Assembly (NCBI GenBank): GCA_021299185.1
Contig: JAJTHZ010000029.1
Coordinates: 1 to 47,442 of the forward strand
From: Lysobacteraceae bacterium
GTDB lineage: Bacteria > Pseudomonadota > Gammaproteobacteria > Xanthomonadales > Ahniellaceae
DNA: 47,442 nucleotides
Direction: 5' to 3'
Part shown: one piece after another, positions 24,834 through 39,509 of the stretch
Position numbering within the stretch: position 1 is the first letter of the stretch
How the letters are laid out: every line of letters begins with the position of its first letter
The notes under the pieces: model-generated
Database searches by the model: none
Seen by the model: the letters and a program-made list of their open reading frames with translations, nothing else
Told to the model about the DNA's origin: nothing
Position numbers and translations under genes: made by a program

Positions 24834-25580
24834 ATGAAGGGCTCGGACCTGCTGGTCGGCATCAACGCGGTCGAAGGCGCGCTGCGCCACGACGCCTCGG
24901 CGGTGATCGAGGTGCTGGTGGAGCAGGGCGCCCACAACCGCCGCGTCAAGGAGATCTCCGACGCCGCGCGCGAGGCGGGCGTCGCGGTGCACGCCCGCCC
25001 GCGCGAGTTCCTCGACAAGGCCACCGGCGGCATGCGCCACCAGGGCGTGATCGCGCGCTGGACGCCGCCGGCCGAACTCGGCGAACACGAACTGCCGCGA
25101 CTGGTCGAGGCCGCCGGTCGCGAGGCGCTGGTGCTGGTGCTCGACGGCGTGCAGGACCCGCACAACCTCGGCGCCTGCCTGCGCAGCGCGGAGGCGGCGG
25201 GCGTCACCGCGGTGGTGCTGCCGAAGGACCGCGCGGTCGGGATCACCCCCACCGTGCGCACCGCGTCGGCCGGTGCCGCCGACCGGGTGCCGGTGGTGCG
25301 CGTGACCAACCTCGCGCGCGCCCTCGAGGCGCTCAAGCAGGCCGGCGTGTGGATCACCGGGCTGGCGGGCGAGGGCGACACCACGCTCTATGCGGTGGAC
25401 CTCAAGGGGCCGGTGGCGATCGCCGTCGGCGGCGAGAGCGACGGCCTGCGCCGGCTCACGCGCGATCTGTGCGACTTCGTGGCGAAGATCCCGATGCGCG
25501 GCGCGGTCGAAAGCCTCAACGTCTCGGTGGCCACCGGCATCGCGCTGTTCGAAGTGCTGCGCCAGCGCGGGACTGCGTAA
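24834..25580 (+). CDS. rlmB: 23S rRNA (guanosine-2'-O)-methyltransferase RlmB
   Basis: A SpoU-family (SPOUT) methyltransferase that modifies G2251 of 23S rRNA. The 248-aa protein has an N-terminal substrate-binding domain (LVGINAVEGAL) and the trefoil-knot domain with motif 1 LDGVQDPHNLGACLRSAEAA, motif 2 IAVGGESDGLRRLT and motif 3 IPMRGAVESLNVSVATGIAL. The start ATG is four bases past the rnr stop; rnr-rlmB is a conserved pair. Confidence 0.96.
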   Translation: MKGSDLLVGINAVEGALRHDASAVIEVLVEQGAHNRRVKEISDAAREAGVAVHARPREFLDKATGGMRHQGVIARWTPPAELGEHELPRLVEAAGREALVLVLDGVQDPHNLGACLRSAEAAGVTAVVLPKDRAVGITPTVRTASAGAADRVPVVRVTNLARALEALKQAGVWITGLAGEGDTTLYAVDLKGPVAIAVGGESDGLRRLTRDLCDFVAKIPMRGAVESLNVSVATGIALFEVLRQRGTA

Positions 25581-25584
25581 GTCG

Positions 25585-25830
25585 ATGCACTGGTCGGACC
25601 TCGTCGGCATGGCCGGCGTCGTGCTGGTGCTGCTGGCCTATTTCCTGCTCCAGTCCGGGCGCATGCCGGCCACCGCGCCGGCCTACTCGTGGCTCAACAT
25701 CGCGGGTTCGGCGGCGATCCTGGTGTCGTTGACGCACGCCTTCAACCTGTCGTCGTTCGTGATCCAGGTGGCCTGGATCGCGATCAGCCTTTGGGGGCTG
25801 TGGCGCGCACGCGCGCCGCGCGCACGGTGA
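25585..25830 (+). CDS. Small membrane protein (CBU_0592-like)
   Basis: An 81-aa protein with three hydrophobic segments (DLVGMAGVVLVLLAYFLL, YSWLNIAGSAAILVSLT and SFVIQVAWIAISLWGLW) and a short basic C-terminus. The layout MHWSDLVG...LVLLAYFLLQSG...SFVIQ(V/I)AW fits the CBU_0592-like family of unknown function. It starts four bases after rlmB and is probably in the same operon. Confidence 0.75.
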   Translation: MHWSDLVGMAGVVLVLLAYFLLQSGRMPATAPAYSWLNIAGSAAILVSLTHAFNLSSFVIQVAWIAISLWGLWRARAPRAR

Positions 25831-25843
25831 GACGGCGGCGCGA

Positions 25844-26845
25844 TCAGAAGTAGCGGACGATCGGCACGCGCCGCCCGCCGGGCAGCGTGAGCACGCCCGA
25901 ACGGGGCGTGTCGAAATCGATCACCACCCGGCCCACCGGCGGTTCGACGCGGCGCACGGGGCGGAACGCACCGCGCAGGGTCTGTCCGTCGGCGAAGCGG
26001 TACCAGTCGGCCTCGAAGCGGAAGCGCGTGGGCATGCTCGCGATCGTGTTGAACCACAGCGCTCGCCCGTCGTCGTCGTACAGGTAGCCCAGCAGCATCA
26101 CGCTGGTGCCCTGCACGTCCAGTACGTAGCCGCGTCCGGTTTCGGCCGGATTCCACCACAGGCCGGGTTCCGGGTAGCCCGGCGCCGGCGGTCTGGCGGT
26201 GGTCCCCGCCTCGAGCAGTACGCGCTCAACCGGCACACTGCCGCCGGGCCAGGTGATGGTGGCGCGGGTGGGCGAGTCGAAGCGGATCGAAACCGCGCCG
26301 GGCGACGGCGCGAGCAGCGCCTCGCGCCACGGCGCGAGCAGCGCCTGGCCGTCGCGGAACTGGTTCAGGGGCGCCTCACCCCAAGCGACCGACCCGTCGT
26401 AGCGGAACGCAGCCGTCGCCCAGTCCGGGCGGCCGTCGTCCGCGTAGAAATAGGCCGAGAAGGTCATGAAGCCCTGGCCATACTCCAGGGCGAAGCCGCG
26501 CCCCGGCTCGGCGGGATTCCACCAGATGCCGGTTTCGGGGCGCACCGCGCCGGCGGGCAGGACCACGAAGTCGAGCCACGCCTGCACGGCGGAGATGTCG
26601 GCTGCGCTGAGCGTGGAGCGCAGGAAACGCATCGCTCCGGTCGTTTCGAGCGCGGTGAGCACGCCATCCTGACGCCGCGCCGCGGCGGCCGGGCGATCGC
26701 GGTTGGGGTCCGCCGCGTGGCACATCGCGCAGAGGTCGCGGTACACCTGCCCGCCGCGCACCACCGGATCGACCGCCTGCGCGAGCGCGCCGCAGGACAT
26801 CGAAAGCAGCGCGAACAGCGCAAGGAGCGGCCTGCAAGGGATCAT
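25844..26845 (-). CDS. Secreted cytochrome c-type protein with two WWNP repeats
   Basis: A 333-aa exported protein. A signal peptide (about 1-22, ending ALA) is followed by a single heme-binding motif CAMCH (residues 39-43) in a short cytochrome c-like domain to about residue 100. Then come two copies of a repeat: GIWWNPAEPGRGFALEYGQG from residue 106 and GLWWNPAETGRGYVLDVQGT from about 225, each followed by an aromatic FSAYFYADDGRPDW or LLGYLYDDDGRALW segment. The repeat occurs in other secreted proteins of this bacterial group, but I know no function for it. No clear distal heme ligand is visible. The gene is downstream of a TerC gene on the same strand. Confidence 0.7.
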   Translation of the reverse strand: MIPCRPLLALFALLSMSCGALAQAVDPVVRGGQVYRDLCAMCHAADPNRDRPAAAARRQDGVLTALETTGAMRFLRSTLSAADISAVQAWLDFVVLPAGAVRPETGIWWNPAEPGRGFALEYGQGFMTFSAYFYADDGRPDWATAAFRYDGSVAWGEAPLNQFRDGQALLAPWREALLAPSPGAVSIRFDSPTRATITWPGGSVPVERVLLEAGTTARPPAPGYPEPGLWWNPAETGRGYVLDVQGTSVMLLGYLYDDDGRALWFNTIASMPTRFRFEADWYRFADGQTLRGAFRPVRRVEPPVGRVVIDFDTPRSGVLTLPGGRRVPIVRYF

Positions 26846-26912
26846 GAGAGAAGCCTACCGCCGCTCCATGACCAAGCGTTGACACCGCGGCCGGCGGCGC
26901 GTGAAGGCGGGT

Positions 26913-27683
26913 CTACTGCGGTGGGCGCGGGCTGGCCGGCTCCTCGGCGTAGTCCTCGCGCAGCCGCACCGGCGCGACCTTCACCTTGCGCGCGCGCAGG
27001 TTGAGCAGTTCGACGAACACCGCGAAGCCCATCGCGAAGTAGACGTAGCCCTTCGGCACCGGCTGGCCGAAGCCGTCGGCGATCAGGATCACGCCGATCA
27101 GCAGCAGGAACGCAAGCGCCAGCACCTTCACCGTCGGATGGCGCATCACGAACTCGTGGATGCCCTTGGCGAGGAACACCATCACCGCCGTGGCGATCAG
27201 GATCGCCACCACCATGATGCTGATCTCGTCCACCATGCCGACCGCGGTGATGATCGAGTCCAGCGCGAACACCATGTCCAGCACCAGGATCTGCAGGATC
27301 ACCGCCGCGAAGGTCGCCTGCACGGCCGCGCCCTTGGCGTTGTCGGGCGCTTCCAGCTTGTTGTGCAGTTCATTGACCGCCTTGTAGATCAGGAAGACGC
27401 CGCCGCCGATCAGGATCAGGTCGCGCCATGACAGGTCGTTGCCGAACAGCGTGAACACCGTGGCCTGCAGCGACATGATCCAGGCGATCGCGAACAGCAG
27501 GCCGAGACGGCTGATCGCGGCCACCGCGATGCCGATCTGGCGCGCGCGGGCGCGCTGGTGCTCGGGCAGCTTGGCGGCGAGGATCGAGATGAAAATGACG
27601 TTGTCGACGCCGAGCACGACCTCCAGCGCCACCAGGGTGGCCAGCGCGATCCATGCCTCCGGCGAGGCGATCCATTCGAACAT
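26913..27683 (-). CDS. TerC-family integral membrane protein
   Basis: A 256-aa membrane protein with about seven hydrophobic helices. The family signatures are present: LEVVLGVDNVIFISILAAKL in helix 1-2 and LDMVFALDSIITAVGM in the middle, each with conserved acidic residues within the membrane, plus FLAKGIHEFVMRHPTVKVLA. TerC/YgdQ-type proteins have been linked to metal ion (manganese) export. No tellurite resistance genes surround it. It is 69 bases downstream of cysK on the same strand. Confidence 0.88.
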   Translation of the reverse strand: MFEWIASPEAWIALATLVALEVVLGVDNVIFISILAAKLPEHQRARARQIGIAVAAISRLGLLFAIAWIMSLQATVFTLFGNDLSWRDLILIGGGVFLIYKAVNELHNKLEAPDNAKGAAVQATFAAVILQILVLDMVFALDSIITAVGMVDEISIMVVAILIATAVMVFLAKGIHEFVMRHPTVKVLALAFLLLIGVILIADGFGQPVPKGYVYFAMGFAVFVELLNLRARKVKVAPVRLREDYAEEPASPRPPQ

Positions 27684-27752
27684 GGCGGTATTCCCCGGGC
27701 GCGAAGCCGCGCACTGTGCCCGAGCCGCGTGGATTTTTCGTGAAGGACTGGG

Positions 27753-28718
27753 TCATCCGCGCTCGAGCGCGGCCAGCCACTCGTCGTCCGAGCCCTCGTG
27801 CACGCCTTCGAACAGGAACGTGCTCAGGTACCGCTCACCGGTGTCCGGCAGCACGGTGAGGATCACGTCGCCGGCCTTCGCGTGCTCGCGCGCGAGGTGC
27901 AACGCGGCCGCGAACGCGCCACCGGAGGAGATGCCGCAGAAGATGCCCTCCTGCTGCGCCAGCGCCCGCGCCATGTCGCGCGATTCCTCGTCGGTCACCG
28001 GGATGTCGAGGTCGAACACCGTGCGGTCGAGCACCGAGGGCACGAAGTTCGGCGTCCAGCCCTGGATCTTGTGCGGCGTCCATTCCTTGCCGGCCAGCAG
28101 CGCGGCGCCCATCGGTTCGGTGGTGACCACCCGCACCTCGGGCCGCGCGAGCTTGATCATCTGGCCGGCGCCGGTCATGGTGCCGCCGGTGCCCCAGCCG
28201 GCGACGAACCAGTCGAGGCGGCGGCCGGCGAAGTCCTGCAGCACCTCGGGCCCGGTCGTGGAACGGTGGTAGGCCGGGTTGGCCGGGTTGTCGAACTGCT
28301 GCGCGAGGAAGGCGCCGTGGCGCTTCGCGAAAGCCTCGGCGCGCGCCACCATGCCCGTGCCGCGTTCGGCGGCCGGGGTCAGGATCACCTTCGCGCCGAG
28401 CGCGCGCATGATCTTGCGCCGCTCGATCGAGAACGTCTCGACCATGAACGACACGAAGGGATAGCCCTTGGCCGCGCACACCATCGCCAGCGCGATGCCG
28501 GTGTTGCCCGAGGTCGCCTCGACCACCATCTGCCCCGGCGCGAGCGTGCCGCGCGCCTCGGCGTCGAGGATGATGCCCAGCGCCAGCCGGTCCTTCACCG
28601 ACGACATCGGGTTGAAGGCTTCCAGCTTCACGTACATCTCGACGCCGGGCGGCGCGAGCCGGTTGATGCGCACCACCGGGGTGCGCCCGATGGTGCCGAG
28701 GATGCTGTCGTGGATCAT
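27753..28718 (-). CDS. cysK: Cysteine synthase (O-acetylserine sulfhydrylase)
   Basis: A PLP-dependent fold-type II enzyme forming cysteine from O-acetylserine and sulfide. The 321-aa product starts MIHDSILGTIGRTPVVRINR. The PLP lysine is in FNPMSSVKDRLALG (about 43), the substrate loop is EATSGNTGIALAMV, the phosphate-binding loop is GWGTGGTMTGAG, and the C-terminal CGISSGGAFAAAL contains the PLP N1 contact. CysK and CysM are hard to separate by eye; length and loop sequence favour CysK. The ATG at 28718 follows GGAGCG; an in-frame GTG/ATG nine codons upstream lacks family similarity. Confidence 0.92.
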   Translation of the reverse strand: MIHDSILGTIGRTPVVRINRLAPPGVEMYVKLEAFNPMSSVKDRLALGIILDAEARGTLAPGQMVVEATSGNTGIALAMVCAAKGYPFVSFMVETFSIERRKIMRALGAKVILTPAAERGTGMVARAEAFAKRHGAFLAQQFDNPANPAYHRSTTGPEVLQDFAGRRLDWFVAGWGTGGTMTGAGQMIKLARPEVRVVTTEPMGAALLAGKEWTPHKIQGWTPNFVPSVLDRTVFDLDIPVTDEESRDMARALAQQEGIFCGISSGGAFAAALHLAREHAKAGDVILTVLPDTGERYLSTFLFEGVHEGSDDEWLAALERG

Positions 28719-28815
28719 GGGCCGCTCCTGCGTCGGGGCGACCATTATGCGCCGCGCGCGCCGCGCGGGTGGCAGCCGTCGCCGGACTGCAACAGGGCTG
28801 CACTACGGTCGCGCC

Positions 28816-29730
28816 ATGAACCGATCCCGCGGTCCCGTGCGCGCGCTCGCTGCGCTGGTGCTCCTTGCCTGCGCGCCCGCCGCCGTCGCGCAGTTCGTCG
28901 ACGACAGCCGCGAGCGCTACGCCTTCGATTCGCCGGAAGGCTGGGCGATGGCCTGGGTCACGGCTTCCACGATCATGGCCGCGGGCGGCGCGACGCCGGC
29001 GCTCGGGCCGGGCGAACTGCAGGCCGGGGTCGATCTGGGCAGCATCCCGTGGCTCGACGAGGAACAGCAGCGCGTCGGGTTCGGCGGCTTCAAGGACGAG
29101 GACCTCAACAAGTCGCCGGCATTCGGTCGCCTGCGCGGCTGGGTCGGGCTGCCGGCCGGCTTCGTGCTCGAACTCGGGTGGACGCCGCCGCTGCGGGTGG
29201 ACGGCGCGAAGCCGGAAGACCTGTTCGCCGCCGCGCTCGGGCGTCGCCTGTGGGAAGGCTCCCGCTGGGACCTGTCGGCCCGGCTGCACGGACAGTACGG
29301 CCGCGCGCGCGGCGACATCACCTGTCCGCGCGCCATCGCCGGCCGCACCGATCCGATCGTCAACCCGTTCCGCTGCGTGGCGCCGTCCGACGATCGCATC
29401 GACCTGCGCTACCACGCGCTCGATGCCACCTTCGCCCACGCCGTGGCGGATGGCGCACGCGGTCATGTCACGCTGGGCGTGGTCCGGGTCGAGCCGCGCG
29501 TGCAGGTGAACGCGCGCTCGCCGACCCTGCTCAGCGTGCCGCGCCTTTCGACCCGCGGCAGTGCGCCGTACGTCGCGGCCGGGATCACCGGTTCGATCGC
29601 CGCCGGTTGGGAGATTGGCGCCGAAGCGCTGTGGTTGCCGCTCGACGTCCGCCGCGACGCGGACGGGGCGGCCGAGGACGATGCGTTCTGGAGCGTGCGG
29701 ATCAGCCTGCGCCATCGCTGGCGGGACTGA
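28816..29730 (+). CDS. Secreted or outer-membrane protein of unknown function
   Basis: A 304-aa protein with a clear signal peptide (RALAALVLLACAPAAVAQ, cleavage near 26). The mature part has alternating hydrophobic/polar strands (WVGLPAGFVLELGWTPPL, WDLSARLHGQYGRAR, GHVTLGVVRVEPRVQVN) and ends in an aromatic strand, SVRISLRHRWRD, consistent with an outer-membrane beta-barrel. Two cysteines (in DITCPRAI and FRCVAP) could form a disulfide. I do not recognise the family. It is divergent from cysK and is followed by a small secreted protein with its own ribosome binding site. Confidence 0.6.
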   Translation: MNRSRGPVRALAALVLLACAPAAVAQFVDDSRERYAFDSPEGWAMAWVTASTIMAAGGATPALGPGELQAGVDLGSIPWLDEEQQRVGFGGFKDEDLNKSPAFGRLRGWVGLPAGFVLELGWTPPLRVDGAKPEDLFAAALGRRLWEGSRWDLSARLHGQYGRARGDITCPRAIAGRTDPIVNPFRCVAPSDDRIDLRYHALDATFAHAVADGARGHVTLGVVRVEPRVQVNARSPTLLSVPRLSTRGSAPYVAAGITGSIAAGWEIGAEALWLPLDVRRDADGAAEDDAFWSVRISLRHRWRD

Positions 29731-29803
29731 GCACGACCGGGCGCAGGCGCGTCGCGACGCCGATGCCACGGACCTCGTCGCGGATCGCAAGGAGGAAGTC
29801 CCC

Positions 29804-30301
29804 ATGCATCACACCATCCGGCGCGCTGCCATCGCGCTGCTGTGCGCGGCGTCCATGCCGGCATCCACCGCGAACGCGGAATCGCCGGCGACTCCGGCGC
29901 CGCGGATCGTCCACGTCGCCACCGTCCACCTCGACGGCAACACCGGCATTCGCGGCAGCGGCGGCCATCCGCCGGAGGCGTTCCCGGAGTCCACGCTGCC
30001 TGCGGGCGGCGGCCTCGCGCTGACGCCACCGGGCGAGGATGGCGCCTGGCGGGTCCGCATGTTCGCCTTCGTGCCGTCGGAGATCGTCGCCGTGCAGGGC
30101 GAGCGGTTGCGCCTCGTGTTCGTCGGCGTGCAGGGTCCCTCGCATCGGATCCGGGTCGGCGACGGCGAACCGCAGCGCCTGCTGCGTGGCGCCACGCTGG
30201 CGGTCGACGTGGACACCTCGCGCCCCGGCCGCATCGACTTCGAGTCGATCGACCGCGCGCCGAGCATGCGCGGCTCGGTGCTGGTCGTCGCCGCCGATTG
30301 A
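29804..30301 (+). CDS. Secreted cupredoxin-like protein with an incomplete copper site
   Basis: A 165-aa exported protein (signal peptide to about residue 25, ANA|E). The C-terminal half has a plastocyanin-like pattern: VRMFAFVPSEIVAVQGERLR resembles the FxFxPxxIxVxxGexVr strand, GPSHRIRV (His114) corresponds to the first copper ligand position, and SMRGSVLVV (Met155) to the terminal MxGxxxV. The Cys and second His expected just before the Met are absent (FESIDRAPSM). The fold assignment is by pattern only. A strong AAGGAGGAAG site precedes the start. It converges on the di-heme peroxidase gene. Confidence 0.55.
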   Translation: MHHTIRRAAIALLCAASMPASTANAESPATPAPRIVHVATVHLDGNTGIRGSGGHPPEAFPESTLPAGGGLALTPPGEDGAWRVRMFAFVPSEIVAVQGERLRLVFVGVQGPSHRIRVGDGEPQRLLRGATLAVDVDTSRPGRIDFESIDRAPSMRGSVLVVAAD

Positions 30302-30304
30302 GGA

Positions 30305-30345
30305 CCGGGCACGCTGCGCGGGCATCCCCCGCGCAGCGTGCCGGG
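30305..30345. terminator. Long hairpin between convergent genes (bidirectional terminator candidate)
   Basis: A perfect 15-bp stem (30308-30322 with 30328-30342, GGCACGCTGCGCGGG / CCCGCGCAGCGTGCC) with a five-base loop lies between the two stop codons. There is no T tract on either side, so termination is inferred from stem strength and location. Confidence 0.6.
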
Positions 30346-30351
30346 CGCCGC

Positions 30352-34285
<3,934 letters not shown>

Positions 34286-34325
34286 GCCGGCGCCCGTCGC
34301 CGGCCACGTCCAGCAGAGGTCATCC

Positions 34326-34847
34326 ATGAGCCACGCCATCCGACTCGTCCTCGCCGCCGGCCTCGCGCTCGGCCTCGCCGCGTGCCAGAAGGCCGAGGAA
34401 GCCAAGCCGGCCGAGCAGCCCGCGGCGGCGCCCGCGCCGGTGTTGACCACGCCGACCGACGGCAACCCGGAGGCGTGGAAGGCCTTCCTCGCGCAGGAAC
34501 TGCGCCCGCACGTCGACCGCCGCTACCGTCGCCCGTTCGTGTACTTCATCCCCGACGTGGTCGCCGATGCGCCCGACGCGGCCGAGCAGCAGCGCCAGTA
34601 CGATTCCCAGCTCGAGAACATCCAGAACACGATCGGCCGCGGCGTGCAGGCGGGCTCGATGCTGGCCTTCGGCGGCCCGAATTCGACCAAGGTCGGCGAT
34701 GTGATCGTCGAGTCCTTCGCGCTCGCCGGGCCGAAGTCGCTCAAGGGCGTGCGCGTGGTGGTGATCGCCAAGCCCGAGGAGCGCGCGCGCATCGAAGCGG
34801 CGGTGCTGCCGACCGAGCCCGACTTCATCTGGGTCGACATCAAGTAA
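34326..34847 (+). CDS. Lipoprotein of unknown function
   Basis: A 173-aa protein with a lipoprotein signal peptide; the lipobox LGLAAC gives lipidated Cys20. A short Ala/Pro/Glu linker (QKAEEAKPAEQPAAAPAP) precedes a compact domain with DGNPEAWKAFLAQELRPHVD, PFVYFIPDV and GPKSLKGVRVVVIAKPEERA. I do not recognise the family. It lies between coaD and yfhL on the same strand, with an AGAGG before the start. Confidence 0.7.
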   Translation: MSHAIRLVLAAGLALGLAACQKAEEAKPAEQPAAAPAPVLTTPTDGNPEAWKAFLAQELRPHVDRRYRRPFVYFIPDVVADAPDAAEQQRQYDSQLENIQNTIGRGVQAGSMLAFGGPNSTKVGDVIVESFALAGPKSLKGVRVVVIAKPEERARIEAAVLPTEPDFIWVDIK

Positions 34848-36850
<2,003 letters not shown>

Positions 36851-36875
36851 CGCCGGGTTTGCGGGTTCGTTTTCG

Positions 36876-37009
36876 GGGTATAGGGATCAGGGTATAGGGC
36901 CCAGGGCCAAGGGCTCAGGGCCCAGTAAAGAGCGCGCAACGTCGCGCTGTCGCTGCAACCCGGCCCCTGCTTTTCACTGGGCCCTGGGCCCTGTGCCCTG
37001 GGCCCTTGA
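36876..37009. repeat. GGGCCC-arm intergenic element, copy B
   Basis: Occupies the ggt to metallohydrolase gap. The left arm (36876-36925) reads GGGGTATAGGGATCAGGG and then TATAGGGCCCAGGGCCAAGG; the right arm (36976-37009) is the inverse, CACTGGGCCCTGGGCCCTG. The core is ~50 bases. The inner edge of the right arm (CTGCTTTTCACTGGGCCC) matches copy A (CTGCTTCTACTGGGCCC), showing common origin. Confidence 0.75.
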
Positions 37010-37038
37010 CTCAATCTCCAAGTCCTGCGAGCACCCCC

Positions 37039-37908
<870 letters not shown>

Positions 37909-37945
37909 GCGCGGCGACGATCCACACCTTCCGGAGGACCTCCCG

Positions 37946-38377
37946 ATGCACCGAGCCACCGCCGCTTTCCTGCTGTTCGCCGCCACGTCCGCGTTCGCCG
38001 CCGACTACGGCGACCCGCTGCCCGCCGACGCAGCGCCGGTATCGATCGCCACCGCGCTCGCCGACGCGGACGCGCATGCGGACGCACCGCGCGCCTTCAG
38101 CGGGCGGGTCGGCAAGATCTGCCAGACCAAGGGCTGCTGGATGATGCTGACCGAAGGCGACGCCATGGTCCGCGTGATGACCGGCCACCGCTATTTCCTG
38201 CCCAAGGACGCCAGCGGCGACGCGGTCGTCTACGGCACGCTCAAGCGCAAGGAAATGTCCGCCGAGCAGGCCGCCCACATGGCCAAGGACGGCGGCGAGC
38301 CCGCACCGGCTGACGGACAGGGTGCCGTCGAATGGCGCATCGACGCCACCTCGATCCGGATCGAGCCCGCCGGCTGA
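37946..38377 (+). CDS. DUF4920 secreted protein
   Basis: A 143-aa exported protein (signal peptide to about residue 19, AFA|AD). The core GRVGKICQTKGCWMMLTEGD, then VRVMTGHRYFLPKDASGDAV, matches the DUF4920 pattern with a conserved CxxKGCWM pair of cysteines, suggesting a metal or redox role. It has a GGAGG ribosome binding site. Its function is unknown. The 478-base REP array begins eight bases after the stop. Confidence 0.85.
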   Translation: MHRATAAFLLFAATSAFAADYGDPLPADAAPVSIATALADADAHADAPRAFSGRVGKICQTKGCWMMLTEGDAMVRVMTGHRYFLPKDASGDAVVYGTLKRKEMSAEQAAHMAKDGGEPAPADGQGAVEWRIDATSIRIEPAG

Positions 38378-38385
38378 ACGAGGTC

Positions 38386-38860
38386 GCGGTCGCGCGCAAG
38401 CGCGCTCCTACGTCGGGATGCGGTGCGCTCACCGCGTGACGTAGGAGCCCGCTTGCGGGCGACCGCCACCTCGACCCTGGCCGTAGACCCGGATGTTGCG
38501 GTCGCGCGCAAGCGCGCTCCTACGTCGGGATGTGGTTCAGGCGCCGCGTGATGTAGGAGCCCGCTTGCGGGCGACCGCCACCTCGACCCTGGCCGTACGC
38601 CCGGATGTTGCGGTCGCGCGCTAGCGCGCTCCTACGTCGGGATGTGGTTCGGGCGTCGCGTGATGTAGGAGCCCGCTTGCGGGCGACCGCCACCTCGACA
38701 CTGGCCGTAGACCCGGATGTTGCGGTCGCGCGCAAGCGCGCTCCTACGTCGGGATGTGGTTCGGGCGTCGCGTGATGTAGGAGCCCGCTTGCGGGCGATC
38801 GCCACCTCGACCCTGGCCGTGCGCCCGGATGTTGCGGTCGCGCGCAAGCGCGCTTCTACG
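38386..38860. repeat. Tandem REP array with an exact 112-bp period
   Basis: Four full 112-bp units and a fifth partial one start at 38386, 38498, 38610, 38722 and 38834. Each full unit carries two REP palindromes in opposite orientation: GCGGTCGCGCGCAAGCGCGC followed by TCCTACGTCGGG, then TAGGAGCCCGCTTGCGGGCG. They are separated by a spacer with CACCTCGACCCTGGCCGT that varies at a few bases. This is a BIME-like array. The last partial unit overlaps the 3' end of the NUDIX gene. No gene lies inside. Confidence 0.92.
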
Positions 38861-39404
38861 GTGCGGGCCAGCGGCGCCCGGCAGCGTCGAATTCGATGAA
38901 GTACAGGCCGGCGTACAGCTTCGGGTCGATCGCATAGCCCTCGGCCATCGCCTGGGCCAGGAATCGCGCGCAGTCCGCGCGCGGGACCCGGTGCACCTTG
39001 ATGTCCTCGGTGGCATCGCCGCCGCCCGGGCCGACCTGCACCAGGTCGAAGGCGCGCACGAAGGTCATCACCTCGGTGCTCATGCCGGCGGACGACGGTC
39101 CGCCCATGACGATCTCCAGCCGGGCCGCGCGCCAGCCGGTTTCCTCCTCCAGTTCGCGCGCGGCGGATTCAAGGTAGCCCTCGTCCTCGCCGCCGGCGAG
39201 GTCGCCGACCAGGCCGGCGGGCATTTCGATCGTGCGCTGGCCGATCGGGACCCGGAACTGCTCGACCAGCAGGACCTCGTCGTCGGGCGTCAGCGCGACG
39301 ATGATTACCGCGCCGCGCGGGTTGACCCGTTCGACGAACTCCCAGGTGCCGCGCTGGCGAAGGACCAGCCAGCGGCCGTTGAAAAGGGTCTCGGTTTCCG
39401 CCAT
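38856..39404 (-). CDS. NUDIX hydrolase (ADP-sugar pyrophosphatase type)
   Basis: A 182-aa cytoplasmic hydrolase. The Nudix catalytic helix is RELEEETGW in GYLESAARELEEETGWRA; upstream are VIIVALTPDDEVLLVEQFRV and RTIEMPAGLVGD, the signature of ADP-ribose/GDP-mannose pyrophosphatases of the NudF/NudK kind. C-terminal TEDIKVHRVPRA is also typical. The start MAETETLFNGRWL is the first good Met. The stop codon (TAG) is supplied by the terminal REP palindrome of the tandem array, so the 3' end may have been altered by repeat insertion. Confidence 0.88.
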   Translation of the reverse strand: MAETETLFNGRWLVLRQRGTWEFVERVNPRGAVIIVALTPDDEVLLVEQFRVPIGQRTIEMPAGLVGDLAGGEDEGYLESAARELEEETGWRAARLEIVMGGPSSAGMSTEVMTFVRAFDLVQVGPGGGDATEDIKVHRVPRADCARFLAQAMAEGYAIDPKLYAGLYFIEFDAAGRRWPAP

Positions 39405-39509
39405 CGTGCGCGCCCCGTCCGCGGCGCCCGACGCGCCGACCCCGCCAGCATAGCGGCGAACTTTCCGGCCTCCGCGTGGTCCTTCTCCCGTCTTTCCCCG
39501 AGTATCCCG

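Noticed and set aside
26913-27683. Tellurite resistance determinant
   Set aside because: TerC-family membership alone does not indicate tellurite resistance, and no terABDEF genes are present.
38386-38860. The regularly spaced repeats as a CRISPR array
   Set aside because: The 112-bp period is almost entirely conserved, with no unique spacers; units are paired REP palindromes and no cas genes are nearby.
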